Assembly: GCA_016705005.1 (NCBI GenBank)
Contig: JADIZB010000037.1
Coordinates: 83,148 to 147,147, forward strand
Source: Bacteroidales bacterium
GTDB lineage: Bacteria; Bacteroidota; Bacteroidia; Bacteroidales; Lentimicrobiaceae
DNA length: 64,000 nt
Direction of reading: 5' to 3'
Part shown: piece after piece, positions 10,270 to 20,077 of the stretch
Layout of the letters: the number at the start of each line of letters is the position of its first letter
Position numbering within the stretch: position 1 is the stretch's first letter
The notes under the pieces: generated by a model
What the model saw: the letters and a program-made list of their open reading frames with translations, nothing else
What the model was told of the DNA's origin: nothing
Databases searched by the model: none
Position numbers and translations under genes: made by a program

Positions 10270-11664
10270 CTACAAGTTCATAAATCCCAAAGGCTGACCT
10301 CCGCCATTTAAATCAAAGAAATTCGTAAGGTTTGGGAAAATCATATTGATGTCGCTGTTCGATAATCCGAACCATTTTGCCAGTTCGGCAAAGTAGAGGT
10401 CGGTGGCAGTGGTTGGAATTAAAACACCATCATAAAGGTCAAGGTCGCTGTTAAGCGCAAGGGTAGGGTAAGTCCCATAAAGCTTTTTGCCGTTAACCGA
10501 ACCTCCAAAAACAAAAGCATTTCCACCCCAGGCATGGTCAGTGCCATTTCCGTTGGATGTCAGTGTGCGTGCAAAATCAGAAATCGTGAATGAAGTCACA
10601 TTTTCAGCAACATTCAATTCTTCCATAACTCCCTGAAAATAAGTTACGGCATCATTTAAAATTGTAAGCCTGTCGCTGTGCCTTACAAGCAATTCGTCGT
10701 GATGATCCCAGTCGCCCAGTTGTACGAAGAAAATCTGTCTTACTGCTCCCAAAGAATTTCGCGCAGCTATTGTTTTTGCCACCATGCGAAGTTGCCTCGA
10801 AAGTTCATTATCAGTAAAAGGAGTGGAAAAGTCAGGGACAGCATCAATTGCTGACTGGAACATAAGGCTTGCTTCATTCGAAGTTCTCACGGTATTAACA
10901 TACGTATTTTTGAAAACATCTGAATAATCTCTTTCAAGCATCGAATTTACAGCCTGGGAGCGAAGCTGATGAAACAAATCGCCTGAATTATAATCCATTA
11001 AACCAATACTCCCTGATTCGTTTATTACATAAGGGATGATCTCCTGCCCGTATTGAAAAACATTGATGCCATTGAGCGAAATATTCATCGAAATATCTTC
11101 GTTGGGATTCACTGAGTGAACCAGGTCGGCGATTCGTCCACCCCAGCCAATGTTTGTCCGTTCGTGCGGGCGCCCGCTCTGCCATTGCTGCTGCTGATCA
11201 GAATGAGAGAAAAGGCCTAATGGCGTTCGGACACTTTCTTCATAAATCTGCTGTTTGGTTGCGGGTTCAACCAGTGTGCCTATATTACAGACAAAGGCAA
11301 GTTTGTTGTTTTCAAACAGGTTTTGAATACCGGCAAGATCCGGATGCAAACCAAAAGTCCTTTCATCAAAAACCAAAGGATTAATTGGCAGAAGTTCATT
11401 TTGTGGAATAGCGAGATTTGAGCGGGTGGAAGCATATTCGTTGTAAGCATCTGCCGAACGCGGAATGAGCATATTGTAAGAGTCGTTCCCGCCATGCAGT
11501 AGAATAAAAACCATTGCTTTGTATTCTTCTCCAAGACTGGAATTGTCAAAAGCAGCAGCAGCCATTGCTTTCAGGTTGATAAGTGATGAAAACAAAGTAG
11601 TATAGCCAACCGCAGCACAGGCTTTTCCCAAAAATGCCCTACGCGTATATTGTGTTTTTCCCAT
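10270..11664 (-). CDS. DUF1501 family protein, Tat-exported
   Basis: 464 aa. The N-terminus has a twin-arginine signal (TRRAFLGK followed by a hydrophobic stretch ending AMAAAA), so it should be exported folded. The body matches DUF1501, a sulfatase/alkaline-phosphatase-like fold: VFILLHGGNDSYNMLIP, GLHPDLAGIQNLF, FFVQLGDWDHHDELL, and GNGTDHAWGGNAFVFGG near the C-terminus, with His/Asp residues that could bind metal. Biochemical function of the family is not established. It starts 6 bases after the stop of a DUF1800 gene. This DUF1800-DUF1501 pairing is widespread in Bacteroidota, Planctomycetes and Proteobacteria, and implies joint action. Confidence 0.92.
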   Translation of the reverse strand: MGKTQYTRRAFLGKACAAVGYTTLFSSLINLKAMAAAAFDNSSLGEEYKAMVFILLHGGNDSYNMLIPRSADAYNEYASTRSNLAIPQNELLPINPLVFDERTFGLHPDLAGIQNLFENNKLAFVCNIGTLVEPATKQQIYEESVRTPLGLFSHSDQQQQWQSGRPHERTNIGWGGRIADLVHSVNPNEDISMNISLNGINVFQYGQEIIPYVINESGSIGLMDYNSGDLFHQLRSQAVNSMLERDYSDVFKNTYVNTVRTSNEASLMFQSAIDAVPDFSTPFTDNELSRQLRMVAKTIAARNSLGAVRQIFFVQLGDWDHHDELLVRHSDRLTILNDAVTYFQGVMEELNVAENVTSFTISDFARTLTSNGNGTDHAWGGNAFVFGGSVNGKKLYGTYPTLALNSDLDLYDGVLIPTTATDLYFAELAKWFGLSNSDINMIFPNLTNFFDLNGGGQPLGFMNL

Positions 11665-11670
11665 GTCGTT

Positions 11671-13488
11671 TTACTTTAAGATGGCATAATCAGGACTAAC
11701 CAGAAATAGATACAGGGCCATTTTTACCCTGTAGTGCATATAATCCGTTCCGGGATCTGAACCTTCGATGGGATCAACGGCCGCTTTGATTGATGCCCGG
11801 GTTTCGGCTGAGAGTTGTCCTCTGGTAAATATTTTATCAAGCTCATTAATGAGTACTTCACTGTCACGGGCCAGGTATTTCAGTTGTGTGAAATCGAGTT
11901 TGGTGTTTTGCTCCCAATCTATTTCCCAATTATTGAAAACCGGATAATTCCATTCGGGAGAGGTCCATAGGTCAACTTCATTCCAGAAACCGATGCTTGT
12001 AACCGAGTTATGAATCTGGAACTCGGGGGCTACAAGTCCGGCATTGGAAATGGGTCCGTTGGGGCTGAAATCGGGGAGGAAAAAGTTGAAAACAGTCGGA
12101 GAAGCAAGAGGCATTTGTCCTGTCTGGGTATAAAAGTTATAACCGATATTCCAATCCAGTCCGCTGGGGCTGTTTAAGTCGATTTGCCTGCAAACATTGA
12201 AATAGCGCATCATAGGTTCGGTTAATTTACCAGAATTCACATCTATGCTGTATTCGCAGCTTCTGGCTTCTTCGTCAAGCAATATGGCTTTGATTACTGC
12301 TTTCATATCGCCGCGAACCCCGTTGGTGTTGTTGAAAGCCTGCACAACCCTCGAAAGATATGCAGGCCCCGGATTTGATTTTACCATCTGCTGTATCAGC
12401 CTGCGACACAAAAAGGGTCCCATATTCGGATGATTGAACAGGTTGGTAACGGCATCTTCAATATCTTTCATTCCTGTTTGTCCCGAGGGGATAATAAGTC
12501 CGTTGAGCAGATGCTTTTCTCCGGGCTCGTGGAATTCTTCATACATCGCCAGAGGCACACTTTTGTTGCAGAACCAGAAGTCAATTCCGAAATAGGGGTC
12601 TTCAACCCATTCATTCTCAATGATCTCACCGGCGCTCAATCCGGTAAAAACCTTTGCCATTTCCTTAATGTCATTGTTATCATACGTAGGAATTCTGTTG
12701 TTTTGCTGGTCAAGTTTATAACTGCCGTCATCATTCAGCTCATAAAGCCCGATGGTGAACAACTGCATGATTTCACGGGCATAATTCTCATCCGGATGAA
12801 CATTGGTTTCATCGTTACTTTTCGGATTGTTGTAATGTGAAAGGTATCCGGCCATCATTGGATGCAGGGTGATTCCCATCAGCAAATCCTTATAATTGCC
12901 AAATGCCTGTTGTGCTAAAAGGTCGTAATAGGAGCCAATTCCGACACCATAATCGCCTAACGATGAATTCGATGAAATAACCAGAATCTCGCTCAATGCC
13001 AGTGTTACTCTTTGTCGAAGCAGATCTTCATTGTTCATATTATGCTGCCACCACGCATATACGAAATGTACAAATGAGGGCCCGAAGTAATCTTCTTCAT
13101 TTCCGCCATTGGCAACATACATCGCCTTAGCCAGTTCATAAGTTTCGGCAGTACTTTGTGCAAATGGCGTTAAAGGTTTGGTAAACTGATCATCAATCCA
13201 TTGCTCATAGCTTCCTGCAGCCACAGTTTGAATGTAGTTCAGCGGGCAACCGAAAGTAGCCTGTGCCAGAAATCTTGATGTTTCAAGCAACCGGCTGTCC
13301 ATGCCTTTGCCGTTTATGGTGTTCTCGGCAGCTGCCTTTTCATTCCATTCGTTTCGTTGCATTTCGCTGCTGCTGGTCACCGTAATGCCGGCATTGTGCC
13401 CGGCTCCCAGATAATCGGTGTAGGTCTGCGCATGCATGAGAACACTAAAGAAGAAAAGTATTGAAAACGACAGAACAGACTTCATCAT
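11671..13488 (-). CDS. DUF1800 family secreted protein
   Basis: 605 aa, first gene of a three-gene operon. Signal peptide residues 1-20 (ends LMHAQ). Typical DUF1800 stretches are RFLAQATFGCPLNYIQ near the N-terminus, LLRQRVTLALSEILVISS, HPDENYAREIMQLFTIG, MAKVFTGLS, and CRRLIQQMVKSNPGPAYL. There is no T9SS sorting domain; it ends at ALYLFLVSPDYAILK, the usual DUF1800 end. The molecular role is unknown. Partnered with a Tat-exported DUF1501 protein and a T9SS protein, it uses a different export route from each. No clear TAnnTTTG promoter was found upstream. Confidence 0.92.
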   Translation of the reverse strand: MMKSVLSFSILFFFSVLMHAQTYTDYLGAGHNAGITVTSSSEMQRNEWNEKAAAENTINGKGMDSRLLETSRFLAQATFGCPLNYIQTVAAGSYEQWIDDQFTKPLTPFAQSTAETYELAKAMYVANGGNEEDYFGPSFVHFVYAWWQHNMNNEDLLRQRVTLALSEILVISSNSSLGDYGVGIGSYYDLLAQQAFGNYKDLLMGITLHPMMAGYLSHYNNPKSNDETNVHPDENYAREIMQLFTIGLYELNDDGSYKLDQQNNRIPTYDNNDIKEMAKVFTGLSAGEIIENEWVEDPYFGIDFWFCNKSVPLAMYEEFHEPGEKHLLNGLIIPSGQTGMKDIEDAVTNLFNHPNMGPFLCRRLIQQMVKSNPGPAYLSRVVQAFNNTNGVRGDMKAVIKAILLDEEARSCEYSIDVNSGKLTEPMMRYFNVCRQIDLNSPSGLDWNIGYNFYTQTGQMPLASPTVFNFFLPDFSPNGPISNAGLVAPEFQIHNSVTSIGFWNEVDLWTSPEWNYPVFNNWEIDWEQNTKLDFTQLKYLARDSEVLINELDKIFTRGQLSAETRASIKAAVDPIEGSDPGTDYMHYRVKMALYLFLVSPDYAILK

Positions 13489-13619
13489 AATTGAGGGTTT
13501 GGTTGAAGGTTCTTGTTACAATAATTACACTAAAATAATTAATTTTAAAGGGAAACGTCCAATTGTAATTCAATGCGGTTGTTTAACAATAAAATTGAAA
13601 TTCTATTCATGGTGAATTC

Positions 13620-13656
13620 CCTGGACTCTCCCGCCTTTTTGGTGGGAGAGTCCAGG
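13620..13656. repeat. Long hairpin in the 13489-14116 gap
   Basis: CCTGGACTCTCCCGCC and GGTGGGAGAGTCCAGG form a 16-bp stem with one G-T pair around a TTTTT loop. No U-run follows on either strand, so it is not a standard terminator; it may be a REP/MITE-type repeat or an RNA structure. The remainder of this 627-base gap shows only a 65-codon frame at 13739-13936 without signal peptide, motif or promoter, which I do not call, and the terminator at 14042. Confidence 0.55.
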
Positions 13657-14041
13657 ACAGACGCCCTTAACTAAACGACATTGAATGGTCATTTATTAAT
13701 TCTGCCTATCATCAGATTGACCATTTCTGTTCAGAATAATGCCGGCCTTGTTCTGGTTTAATCCAAAAAATCCCTCCAAGGTAATAGATGGGGTTCAGAA
13801 TAAGCAGTTATATTTCTACAATCCAATGTTTTTGAGGTGTTTCAACTTAAGTGGAGGTATCAGATCGAAACACGGCTTCAATATACCACCAGAATCACCC
13901 TATTTAAAACGATTCATTGAAGTGGTTATTTTTTAAAGGTTTAATCAGGTTGGGTTTTATAAAAAAAACATCGGGTACTTTACATGGCATGGATTAAACT
14001 TTAAATGGATTATAATAGAAGCAACCCGTTACCCGGATGAT

Positions 14042-14081
14042 AAAAAAGCACCAGCCCGGACAAAATGCCCGGGCTGGTGTT
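14042..14081 (-). terminator. Rho-independent terminator of the ECF/PKD operon
   Basis: On the minus strand a perfect 11-bp stem (CACCAGCCCGG/CCGGGCTGGTG) is followed by CTTTTTT. It lies 35 bases after the stop of the last PKD gene. Confidence 0.9.
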
Positions 14082-14116
14082 GTAATCAGGGAATGAGCTT
14101 CCTGTTCAGGGAAGTT

Positions 14117-17100
14117 TTATTTGACAAACTTGCGCTGAACCGGCTCGTGTCCTGCTGTGCTGACCCTGAGCAGATACATGCCCCCCGGCAGATTACCTGT
14201 AGCGATGTCAATCCGGTTGGTTCCGTTTGTCATTTCTTTTGATTCACTGAAAATCAGGCGTCCCTGCAGATCGGTAACTTCAACCAGTGCTTTTCCCGAA
14301 ACAGATGAATTCAGTTCAAGATAGAGCAGTTCACCTGCCGGGTTTGGATAAGGATTACCGGCGGCAAGCTTCGGGGTATCGGGACCATCACTGCCAAGGG
14401 CTGCAATGGCTGTTGCGGTTACCACGAGATTGATGCTGGCAGTAGATGATCCTTCCGAGAGGATAACCACAACCGCTTCGGTTATTTTACCTGTCATTTC
14501 TGCATATAGGGTATATTCCCCGTATGGAAGGTTACTGAAGCTAAAGGTTCCGTCGCTGTTTGAGAAGGTATAGGCAACCGGCAAACCGGTGCTGTTGTAT
14601 AATACGATTTCAACATTGGCCGCCGGGGCACCGCCTGATTTGAAGGTTCCTGCCCAGTTGATGGTACCTGTAATCCCTGCATTACCCTGCACCCAGCACA
14701 ACGACTGTACCAGGCTGATGGGGTACCAGCCGTTGGGTTCACCGGTAGTAACAATGGTTGCTCCCTGCCAGGTAAGAGAACTTGTATAATAAGTTGGCAG
14801 GTATTCAAAGAAGTTGGGAGATCCCGGGGTCAACATTGAATATATGTAGTATGACCCGGCAGGGACGCCGCCAAAGTTATAAGTACCGGATGGATCTATC
14901 GTGGTTTCAGCATAATAGTAATTGTTGGCACCGATCAGCCATACGATTCCCTGATTGGCCAGGGTGTTCCCGGCCATAACAATACCAGCAATGGTATAGT
15001 CTCCTGTTGCTTCTCCGGCAAAAATTTCCATGCAACTGGTATTCTGACAATTACCTGTTGAATCCCAGATGGTGAGACATGCGGAATAGATGCCCGGGTT
15101 TGCGTAGGTATGAATCGGGTTGGCTTCAGTTGATCCTGTTCCGTCACCGAAAGACCATTGCTGGCTGGTATAACCAGGTGAAGAAGTATTGACAAACTGA
15201 TAGCTGAGCGATGAACTTGTTGAATCGGACGGGAAAGCAAAGAATGAAGCCTGGCAATCGGGTTGAATATAGTTCACCCAGATTTCCTGGCAGGTCTGAT
15301 CCCAGCAGTAATTCAGCGTGTCCTTAATGGTAAGGCAGGCATAATAGATTCCCGGAGCAGTATAAGTATGGACCGGATTGGTCAGGGTCGATTGTTCACC
15401 ATCACCAAAATCCCAGAAAGTGAAAGAGTGTTCGCCTTGAGATAAGTCTTCAAAGTAGTATGTATACCCTGCTGGGTCAGGAATGGCAGAAATAACAGCC
15501 TCACAGGTGCCTCCGCCACCTCCCGGGAAAATGGTCTGACAACTGACGCCCATGCAGGTGTCGTTTGTAGCCGGTTGATCTGTAATAGTAGTCAGGCAGA
15601 CGCTATAAACTGTACCCGGCACACTCTGGAAAGTATGGGTGACCTGCTGTCCATAGCCCGTTGAGCCATCACCAAAGTCCCAGTAATAATCGGCCGGTGC
15701 ACCTGAGAGCAGGTAACCTGTGAAGGAATAGGTCATTCCGTCATCCGAATAAACTTCGAAGTAATTGTCGCAAAGGGAAGGTGTGTTGGTAAATACGTCC
15801 TGGCACGAGGTGTAGGTACATGTGGTACCATCTGGTCCGGTTCCGGTAGTGGTCAGACAAACAGTGTAAACCTGTGAAGGATCATTAAATACATGTGACA
15901 CAACCTGGCCGGTGGCAACGCTTCCATCGCCGAAATCCCACACCCAGGATTCAATCTGATTGTTTGATGTGCCGTTCATTGCCCAGCCCTGGAAGGTGTA
16001 GCCTGCTGTACCCGATGAATCCGGGTAATACCAGAAATAGCTTTCGCATGGACTCGGGATGTAGATAAAGACTTCCTGGCATGAAGTATAGCTGCATGTT
16101 TCACCGTTTGAAGTACCGGTGGTGGTCAGACAAACAGGATGAATTGCCGAAGGATCAGTAAAGGAATGTATAACAGTCTGGCCTGAGGCAGTGCTTCCAT
16201 CGCCGAAATCCCAGTTCCATGAATCAATCTGATTGTTCATTGCCCAGCCTTCGAAAACGTAGCTTGTACCTGTTGAATCCGGGTAATACCAGAAATAACT
16301 TTCACATGGTGATGGAACATAAATATATACTTCCTGGCAGGATATCGATGTGCAGGCAGTACCATCCGGACCTATCCCGGAGGTAGTAAGACAAACATTG
16401 TAAGCAGTATTGGATGCGGCAAATGTATGTGTTACAGACTGACCCGAAGCTGTGGTTCCATCGCCGAAATCCCACCACCAGGAATCAATCTGACCATTCA
16501 TGGCCCAGCCTTCGAAAACATAACCTGTTCCGGTGCTGTCGGCTGAATACCAGAAGTAATTTTCGCATGGCGATGGAATGTAATTAAAGACTTCCTGACA
16601 TGAAACAGCCGTACATGGCAGGCTGTCGGGTCCTGTACCAGTGGTAGTCAGACAAACCAGATAGGACATATTCGGGTCGGCAAACGTATGGGTGACTGCC
16701 TGACCTGAACCGGTGGTACCGTCGCCAAAATCCCAGGTCCATGAATCAGCCTGACCATTGGCTGCCCATCCTTCAAAAGTATAGGAAGCCGCAGTGCCCG
16801 TGGAATCAGTGTAATACCAGAAATAGTTTTCGCAGTATCCGGGATTGGTTGATCCGGCATTTACAGGAATGCAGTGGATGCTGTTACACGAGCTGTCATT
16901 GCTGCTGATCATAAGGCAAACATTGTATAATCCGGGTTCAGCATATGTGTGCATTGGATTCTGCTCACTGGATGTGATTCCATCTCCAAAATCCCAGACC
17001 CGGTTGTCAATGGTTGAACCAGGCATTGTATAGCTTTCATCGTAGAATGTGAAAGTCAGCATGTCATTTGCTGAAGGAACATACCTGAATGAAGCCACAC

Positions 17101-17476
17101 ATCCCGTTACCGGATTGCCGCAAATACTGAAGTCGAGAATGACTTCCTGAATGCCGGGAAAGAAAGCAGCTGTTGCAGATGCCATCATCCCGTTGCAGTC
17201 GGGGGTGCTGACCATAATGATACCCTGTGATGTTCCCGGGTAAACAGGAATCTGGTCGGTATAGAAACCGTCTCCATCGGTGACTACCTGGTTGTAATAG
17301 CCGGGATAGTTCATACTGTCAACTGAAATATACATGGGTTGGCCGGGAACCGGTGCTCCGGTTTCCTGATTCACCACATGACCAGTCAGTGTTACGAAAG
17401 GCTGCTGGGCAATGACAAAAGTCACAGCCGTTATCAGCAGAAGCAGCGTAGCGAGTAGTTTTTTCATCTGGTTCAT
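14117..17476 (-). CDS. Large PKD-repeat surface protein with T9SS sorting domain
   Basis: 1119 aa. Signal peptide residues 1-23 (VTFVIAQQ), then a carboxypeptidase-regulatory-like beta-sandwich (VTLTGHVVNQETGAPVP), then eight PKD-type repeats, most with a WDFGDG core and flanking Cys residues. Repeats 2-5 (about residues 212-563) are close copies of about 87 aa. Two further regulatory-like sandwiches follow (YTIAGIVMAGNTL; GTINWAGTFKSGG), then a type A sorting domain with PYPNPAGELLYL and a final QRKFVK. Expected to be anchored at the cell surface and to act as an adhesin or scaffold; no catalytic motif is visible. It follows its shorter PKD paralogue by 79 bases and is the last gene of the ECF operon, closed by the terminator at 14042. 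Confidence 0.9.
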   Translation of the reverse strand: MNQMKKLLATLLLLITAVTFVIAQQPFVTLTGHVVNQETGAPVPGQPMYISVDSMNYPGYYNQVVTDGDGFYTDQIPVYPGTSQGIIMVSTPDCNGMMASATAAFFPGIQEVILDFSICGNPVTGCVASFRYVPSANDMLTFTFYDESYTMPGSTIDNRVWDFGDGITSSEQNPMHTYAEPGLYNVCLMISSNDSSCNSIHCIPVNAGSTNPGYCENYFWYYTDSTGTAASYTFEGWAANGQADSWTWDFGDGTTGSGQAVTHTFADPNMSYLVCLTTTGTGPDSLPCTAVSCQEVFNYIPSPCENYFWYSADSTGTGYVFEGWAMNGQIDSWWWDFGDGTTASGQSVTHTFAASNTAYNVCLTTSGIGPDGTACTSISCQEVYIYVPSPCESYFWYYPDSTGTSYVFEGWAMNNQIDSWNWDFGDGSTASGQTVIHSFTDPSAIHPVCLTTTGTSNGETCSYTSCQEVFIYIPSPCESYFWYYPDSSGTAGYTFQGWAMNGTSNNQIESWVWDFGDGSVATGQVVSHVFNDPSQVYTVCLTTTGTGPDGTTCTYTSCQDVFTNTPSLCDNYFEVYSDDGMTYSFTGYLLSGAPADYYWDFGDGSTGYGQQVTHTFQSVPGTVYSVCLTTITDQPATNDTCMGVSCQTIFPGGGGGTCEAVISAIPDPAGYTYYFEDLSQGEHSFTFWDFGDGEQSTLTNPVHTYTAPGIYYACLTIKDTLNYCWDQTCQEIWVNYIQPDCQASFFAFPSDSTSSSLSYQFVNTSSPGYTSQQWSFGDGTGSTEANPIHTYANPGIYSACLTIWDSTGNCQNTSCMEIFAGEATGDYTIAGIVMAGNTLANQGIVWLIGANNYYYAETTIDPSGTYNFGGVPAGSYYIYSMLTPGSPNFFEYLPTYYTSSLTWQGATIVTTGEPNGWYPISLVQSLCWVQGNAGITGTINWAGTFKSGGAPAANVEIVLYNSTGLPVAYTFSNSDGTFSFSNLPYGEYTLYAEMTGKITEAVVVILSEGSSTASINLVVTATAIAALGSDGPDTPKLAAGNPYPNPAGELLYLELNSSVSGKALVEVTDLQGRLIFSESKEMTNGTNRIDIATGNLPGGMYLLRVSTAGHEPVQRKFVK
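15780..16840. repeat. Tandem in-gene repeats encoding PKD modules 2-5
   Basis: Four consecutive units of about 255-290 bp begin near 16836, 16570, 16310 and 16056 on the minus strand. Each encodes CE(N/S)YFWY..DSTGT, GWAMN, a WDFGDG core and SCQEV. Similarity is visible at nucleotide level (for example the repeated TTCGCATGG...GG and CATCGCCGAAATCCCA), so copy-number change by recombination is plausible. Confidence 0.8.
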
Positions 17477-17555
17477 TGTTCTTTGGTTTTACTGATTCGG
17501 ATTAAAAGGGATTTGATAAAAAGACACAATCTGAGAAAAAGGTTGCCTGAGCGGA

Positions 17556-20066
17556 TCACCTTTTTGCAAATTTTATTGTTTTCAGAACCTGGTTATCTTC
17601 TGACTTCAGCACAAGCAAATATATACCCTGACTCAGGTTGCCGGTATTGAGGGTGAGGTTGTTAATACCTACACTGCAATGGTGGTTATTTCTGATGCAA
17701 ACAGATCCCGAGGCGCTGTAAATCTCTGAAGTGAGATTGGCAGCGTTGGCCATGCTGAATTTCAGGTAAACGTTGCCGGAGGCCGGATTCGGATAAAGCG
17801 TTACTTCCGGGAAGGCTTCGTATGGATGATCTTCCTGTCCGGTGATGTTGGATGATGAGATCAGCAGCTGATTGTTCAATGCCTGATTTCCGTATTCGGT
17901 CAGGTTCACCTCCAGTGTCTGGCTGTACATTCCAGCAATCTCTGCAGTAAGGCTATAGGTGCCGAGTGCTAAATCGGTGAAAATAAACGCTCCGTTCTCA
18001 TCGGTGTTGGTGTAGGATATAATGTTTCCCGATTGCTTCAGGAAAACAATCCGCCGGGCGAGGTCGACAAATGTATTTTCAATACAATTAATATTTCCGC
18101 TGATGGTTCCGGGTCCGGAACTGATCTGGGAAAGTTCAGGCATAAATACATTGGCATCAAAAATATCGGATGTGTTCAGACTGATGAATTGTGACTGTTG
18201 CCAGTTCGGGGTTTCGCCCGTATAGGCCGGAAGATAAGACTTATAGGAGACTGATCCGGGAGTAAGTTCTGCGTGAACTACATAATTGCCTTCCAACACA
18301 TCCACAAAAAAGAAATATCCGTATTCGTAAAAGGTGCCTGATGCCACTTCAGATAACAGATTCCCTTCATTCCTGTACAATCTTACAAGGGCAGTATCCC
18401 CGGTATTGGAAGGATTGTTGATCGGGAAGTTACCCGCAAATACCTGTCCGCCCAGGTTGTAATAGGCCGGTGTTGTAAATGTGTAACAGGTGGTGGAGGA
18501 ACAATAGCCGCCGTTGCCTTCACCACTGACCGTAAGGCATACCTGGTAGGTTCCACTGTTTGTGTAAGTGTGATCCGGGTTCTGGATAAATGATATAGTG
18601 CCATCGCCGAAATCCCAGTACCAGTTGGTAATGTTGGGGCCGGTAGATTCATCATTGAAAAAATAGTGATTGATGTTTCCGGGAATGGACTCTATTATGA
18701 CCGAAAAGTCAGCCTGACAGCCAGAGATGGTATCCCCGACAGTAATGTCGAGGCACATCACATCCTGGCAGCCGGTGTAATTGCTGATGATGGCCATGCA
18801 AACATGGTAGATGCCGGGCTGTTCCCAGGTATGTTCCGTATTATATTCATGCGAAAACGGGCTTCCATCACCAAAGTCCCAGATTACCTGGTCGATCATT
18901 CCGGTTGAATTGTTTGTAAAGGCAAAAGTCAGATCCCCGGTTTGTTCATAGGTATAGGCAGCGTGGCACGATGGCAGGGTGTCTCCGAATAAGATATTTT
19001 CACAGTATGTACTTCCGCACTGTGTAATACTGTTGTAGATATTGAGGCACACTGTGTAAACTCCGGGAAACTCCCATACATGGATTGGATTATATTCATT
19101 GGAAGTGGTTCCGTCACCAAAATCCCAGATTACCTGATCGGGTTGCCCTGTTGAGAGATTAGTGAATTCACAGATGGGACTATGAAAAAGGGAATAGGAA
19201 AAGGCGGCCTGGCAAACCTGCACGGAATCAACAAACGTAACCAATTCGCAGAAAGTACTTTCACAAAATGTGTTACTGTCCGAAATATTCAGACATACAA
19301 GGTAAGTGCCTGTAGTAACCCAGGTATGCACCGGATTGGGTTCGTTCGACAAGGTTCCATCCCCGAAATCCCATAGGTAAGTATCCGGGAACCCGATTGA
19401 TTGATCGGTAAAGGCTGCGGTCAGCCCCTGGGATACCCATGAAAACATCGCCTGACAGTCACCCGGATTATTGCCGACAATGATTTCAGTACAGAAACTG
19501 CTGGTACAGGATATGGTTGAATCGACCATGGTCAGGCAAACGGTGTAGTTCCCGGCTTGGTTATAATTATGCATCGGCTCAAAATCTCCCGAAGTCATTC
19601 CATCTCCGAAATCCCAGTACCAGCGGGTGGAGTTGCCGACAGGGATGCTTTGGTTGTAGAAATAGACCAGCAATTCATGCGCACCATCGTAATGGACCAA
19701 AAAATCGGCCTGGCAATCATTGTTGAGCGAACAGATTGAAAAATCAAGATCAAAGAAAAGATTCGGATTGGCTACAAACGGATGAAACTGGATTTCCTGG
19801 TTGCAATCGATAACCCACACATATAAGATAGTGGTGGTGTCGAAGATAGCGGGAGGAATCATGGTCAGATAATAGCCGTTTTCATCGGTGAAATCCGTAA
19901 ACAGGGGTTGCCCGATAACAAGTCCTACTGAAACTTCATGCTGTGATATCGGGAGGCCGGTTTCGGAGGCAGTGACCTGCCCGCTGACATAAAGCGGATC
20001 CTGTGCAAACACATGGCTGCCAAGGATCATGAATAGTATTAAAGGAATGAGATTCCTGAGTTTCAT
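17556..20066 (-). CDS. PKD-repeat surface protein with T9SS sorting domain
   Basis: 836 aa paralogue of the downstream 1119-aa protein. Signal peptide residues 1-21 (GSHVFAQ), a regulatory-like beta-sandwich (LYVSGQVTASETGLPIS), then five PKD repeats, each with WDFGDG and conserved Cys pairs (CQADF...CTEI). Two sandwich modules follow (YNLGGQVFAGNFPI; GTISGNINCIENTF), then a type A sorting domain with TLYPNPASGNVYL and a final KTIKFAKR. Unlike its paralogue, its repeats are well diverged. It starts 11 bases after the barrel/anti-sigma gene, so it is probably translated from the same message as the sigma factor. Likely an adhesin or structural surface protein; substrate unknown. Confidence 0.9.
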   Translation of the reverse strand: MKLRNLIPLILFMILGSHVFAQDPLYVSGQVTASETGLPISQHEVSVGLVIGQPLFTDFTDENGYYLTMIPPAIFDTTTILYVWVIDCNQEIQFHPFVANPNLFFDLDFSICSLNNDCQADFLVHYDGAHELLVYFYNQSIPVGNSTRWYWDFGDGMTSGDFEPMHNYNQAGNYTVCLTMVDSTISCTSSFCTEIIVGNNPGDCQAMFSWVSQGLTAAFTDQSIGFPDTYLWDFGDGTLSNEPNPVHTWVTTGTYLVCLNISDSNTFCESTFCELVTFVDSVQVCQAAFSYSLFHSPICEFTNLSTGQPDQVIWDFGDGTTSNEYNPIHVWEFPGVYTVCLNIYNSITQCGSTYCENILFGDTLPSCHAAYTYEQTGDLTFAFTNNSTGMIDQVIWDFGDGSPFSHEYNTEHTWEQPGIYHVCMAIISNYTGCQDVMCLDITVGDTISGCQADFSVIIESIPGNINHYFFNDESTGPNITNWYWDFGDGTISFIQNPDHTYTNSGTYQVCLTVSGEGNGGYCSSTTCYTFTTPAYYNLGGQVFAGNFPINNPSNTGDTALVRLYRNEGNLLSEVASGTFYEYGYFFFVDVLEGNYVVHAELTPGSVSYKSYLPAYTGETPNWQQSQFISLNTSDIFDANVFMPELSQISSGPGTISGNINCIENTFVDLARRIVFLKQSGNIISYTNTDENGAFIFTDLALGTYSLTAEIAGMYSQTLEVNLTEYGNQALNNQLLISSSNITGQEDHPYEAFPEVTLYPNPASGNVYLKFSMANAANLTSEIYSASGSVCIRNNHHCSVGINNLTLNTGNLSQGIYLLVLKSEDNQVLKTIKFAKR

Positions 20067-20077
20067 AAGTTGATGTT

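Noticed and set aside
13739..13936. 65-codon frame in the gap after the DUF1800 operon
   Set aside because: No signal, motif, promoter or neighbour context; length expected by chance in this composition.
15780..16840. Regular repeats considered as a CRISPR array
   Set aside because: Unit of about 260 bp, no unique spacers, and the repeats encode in-frame PKD modules.
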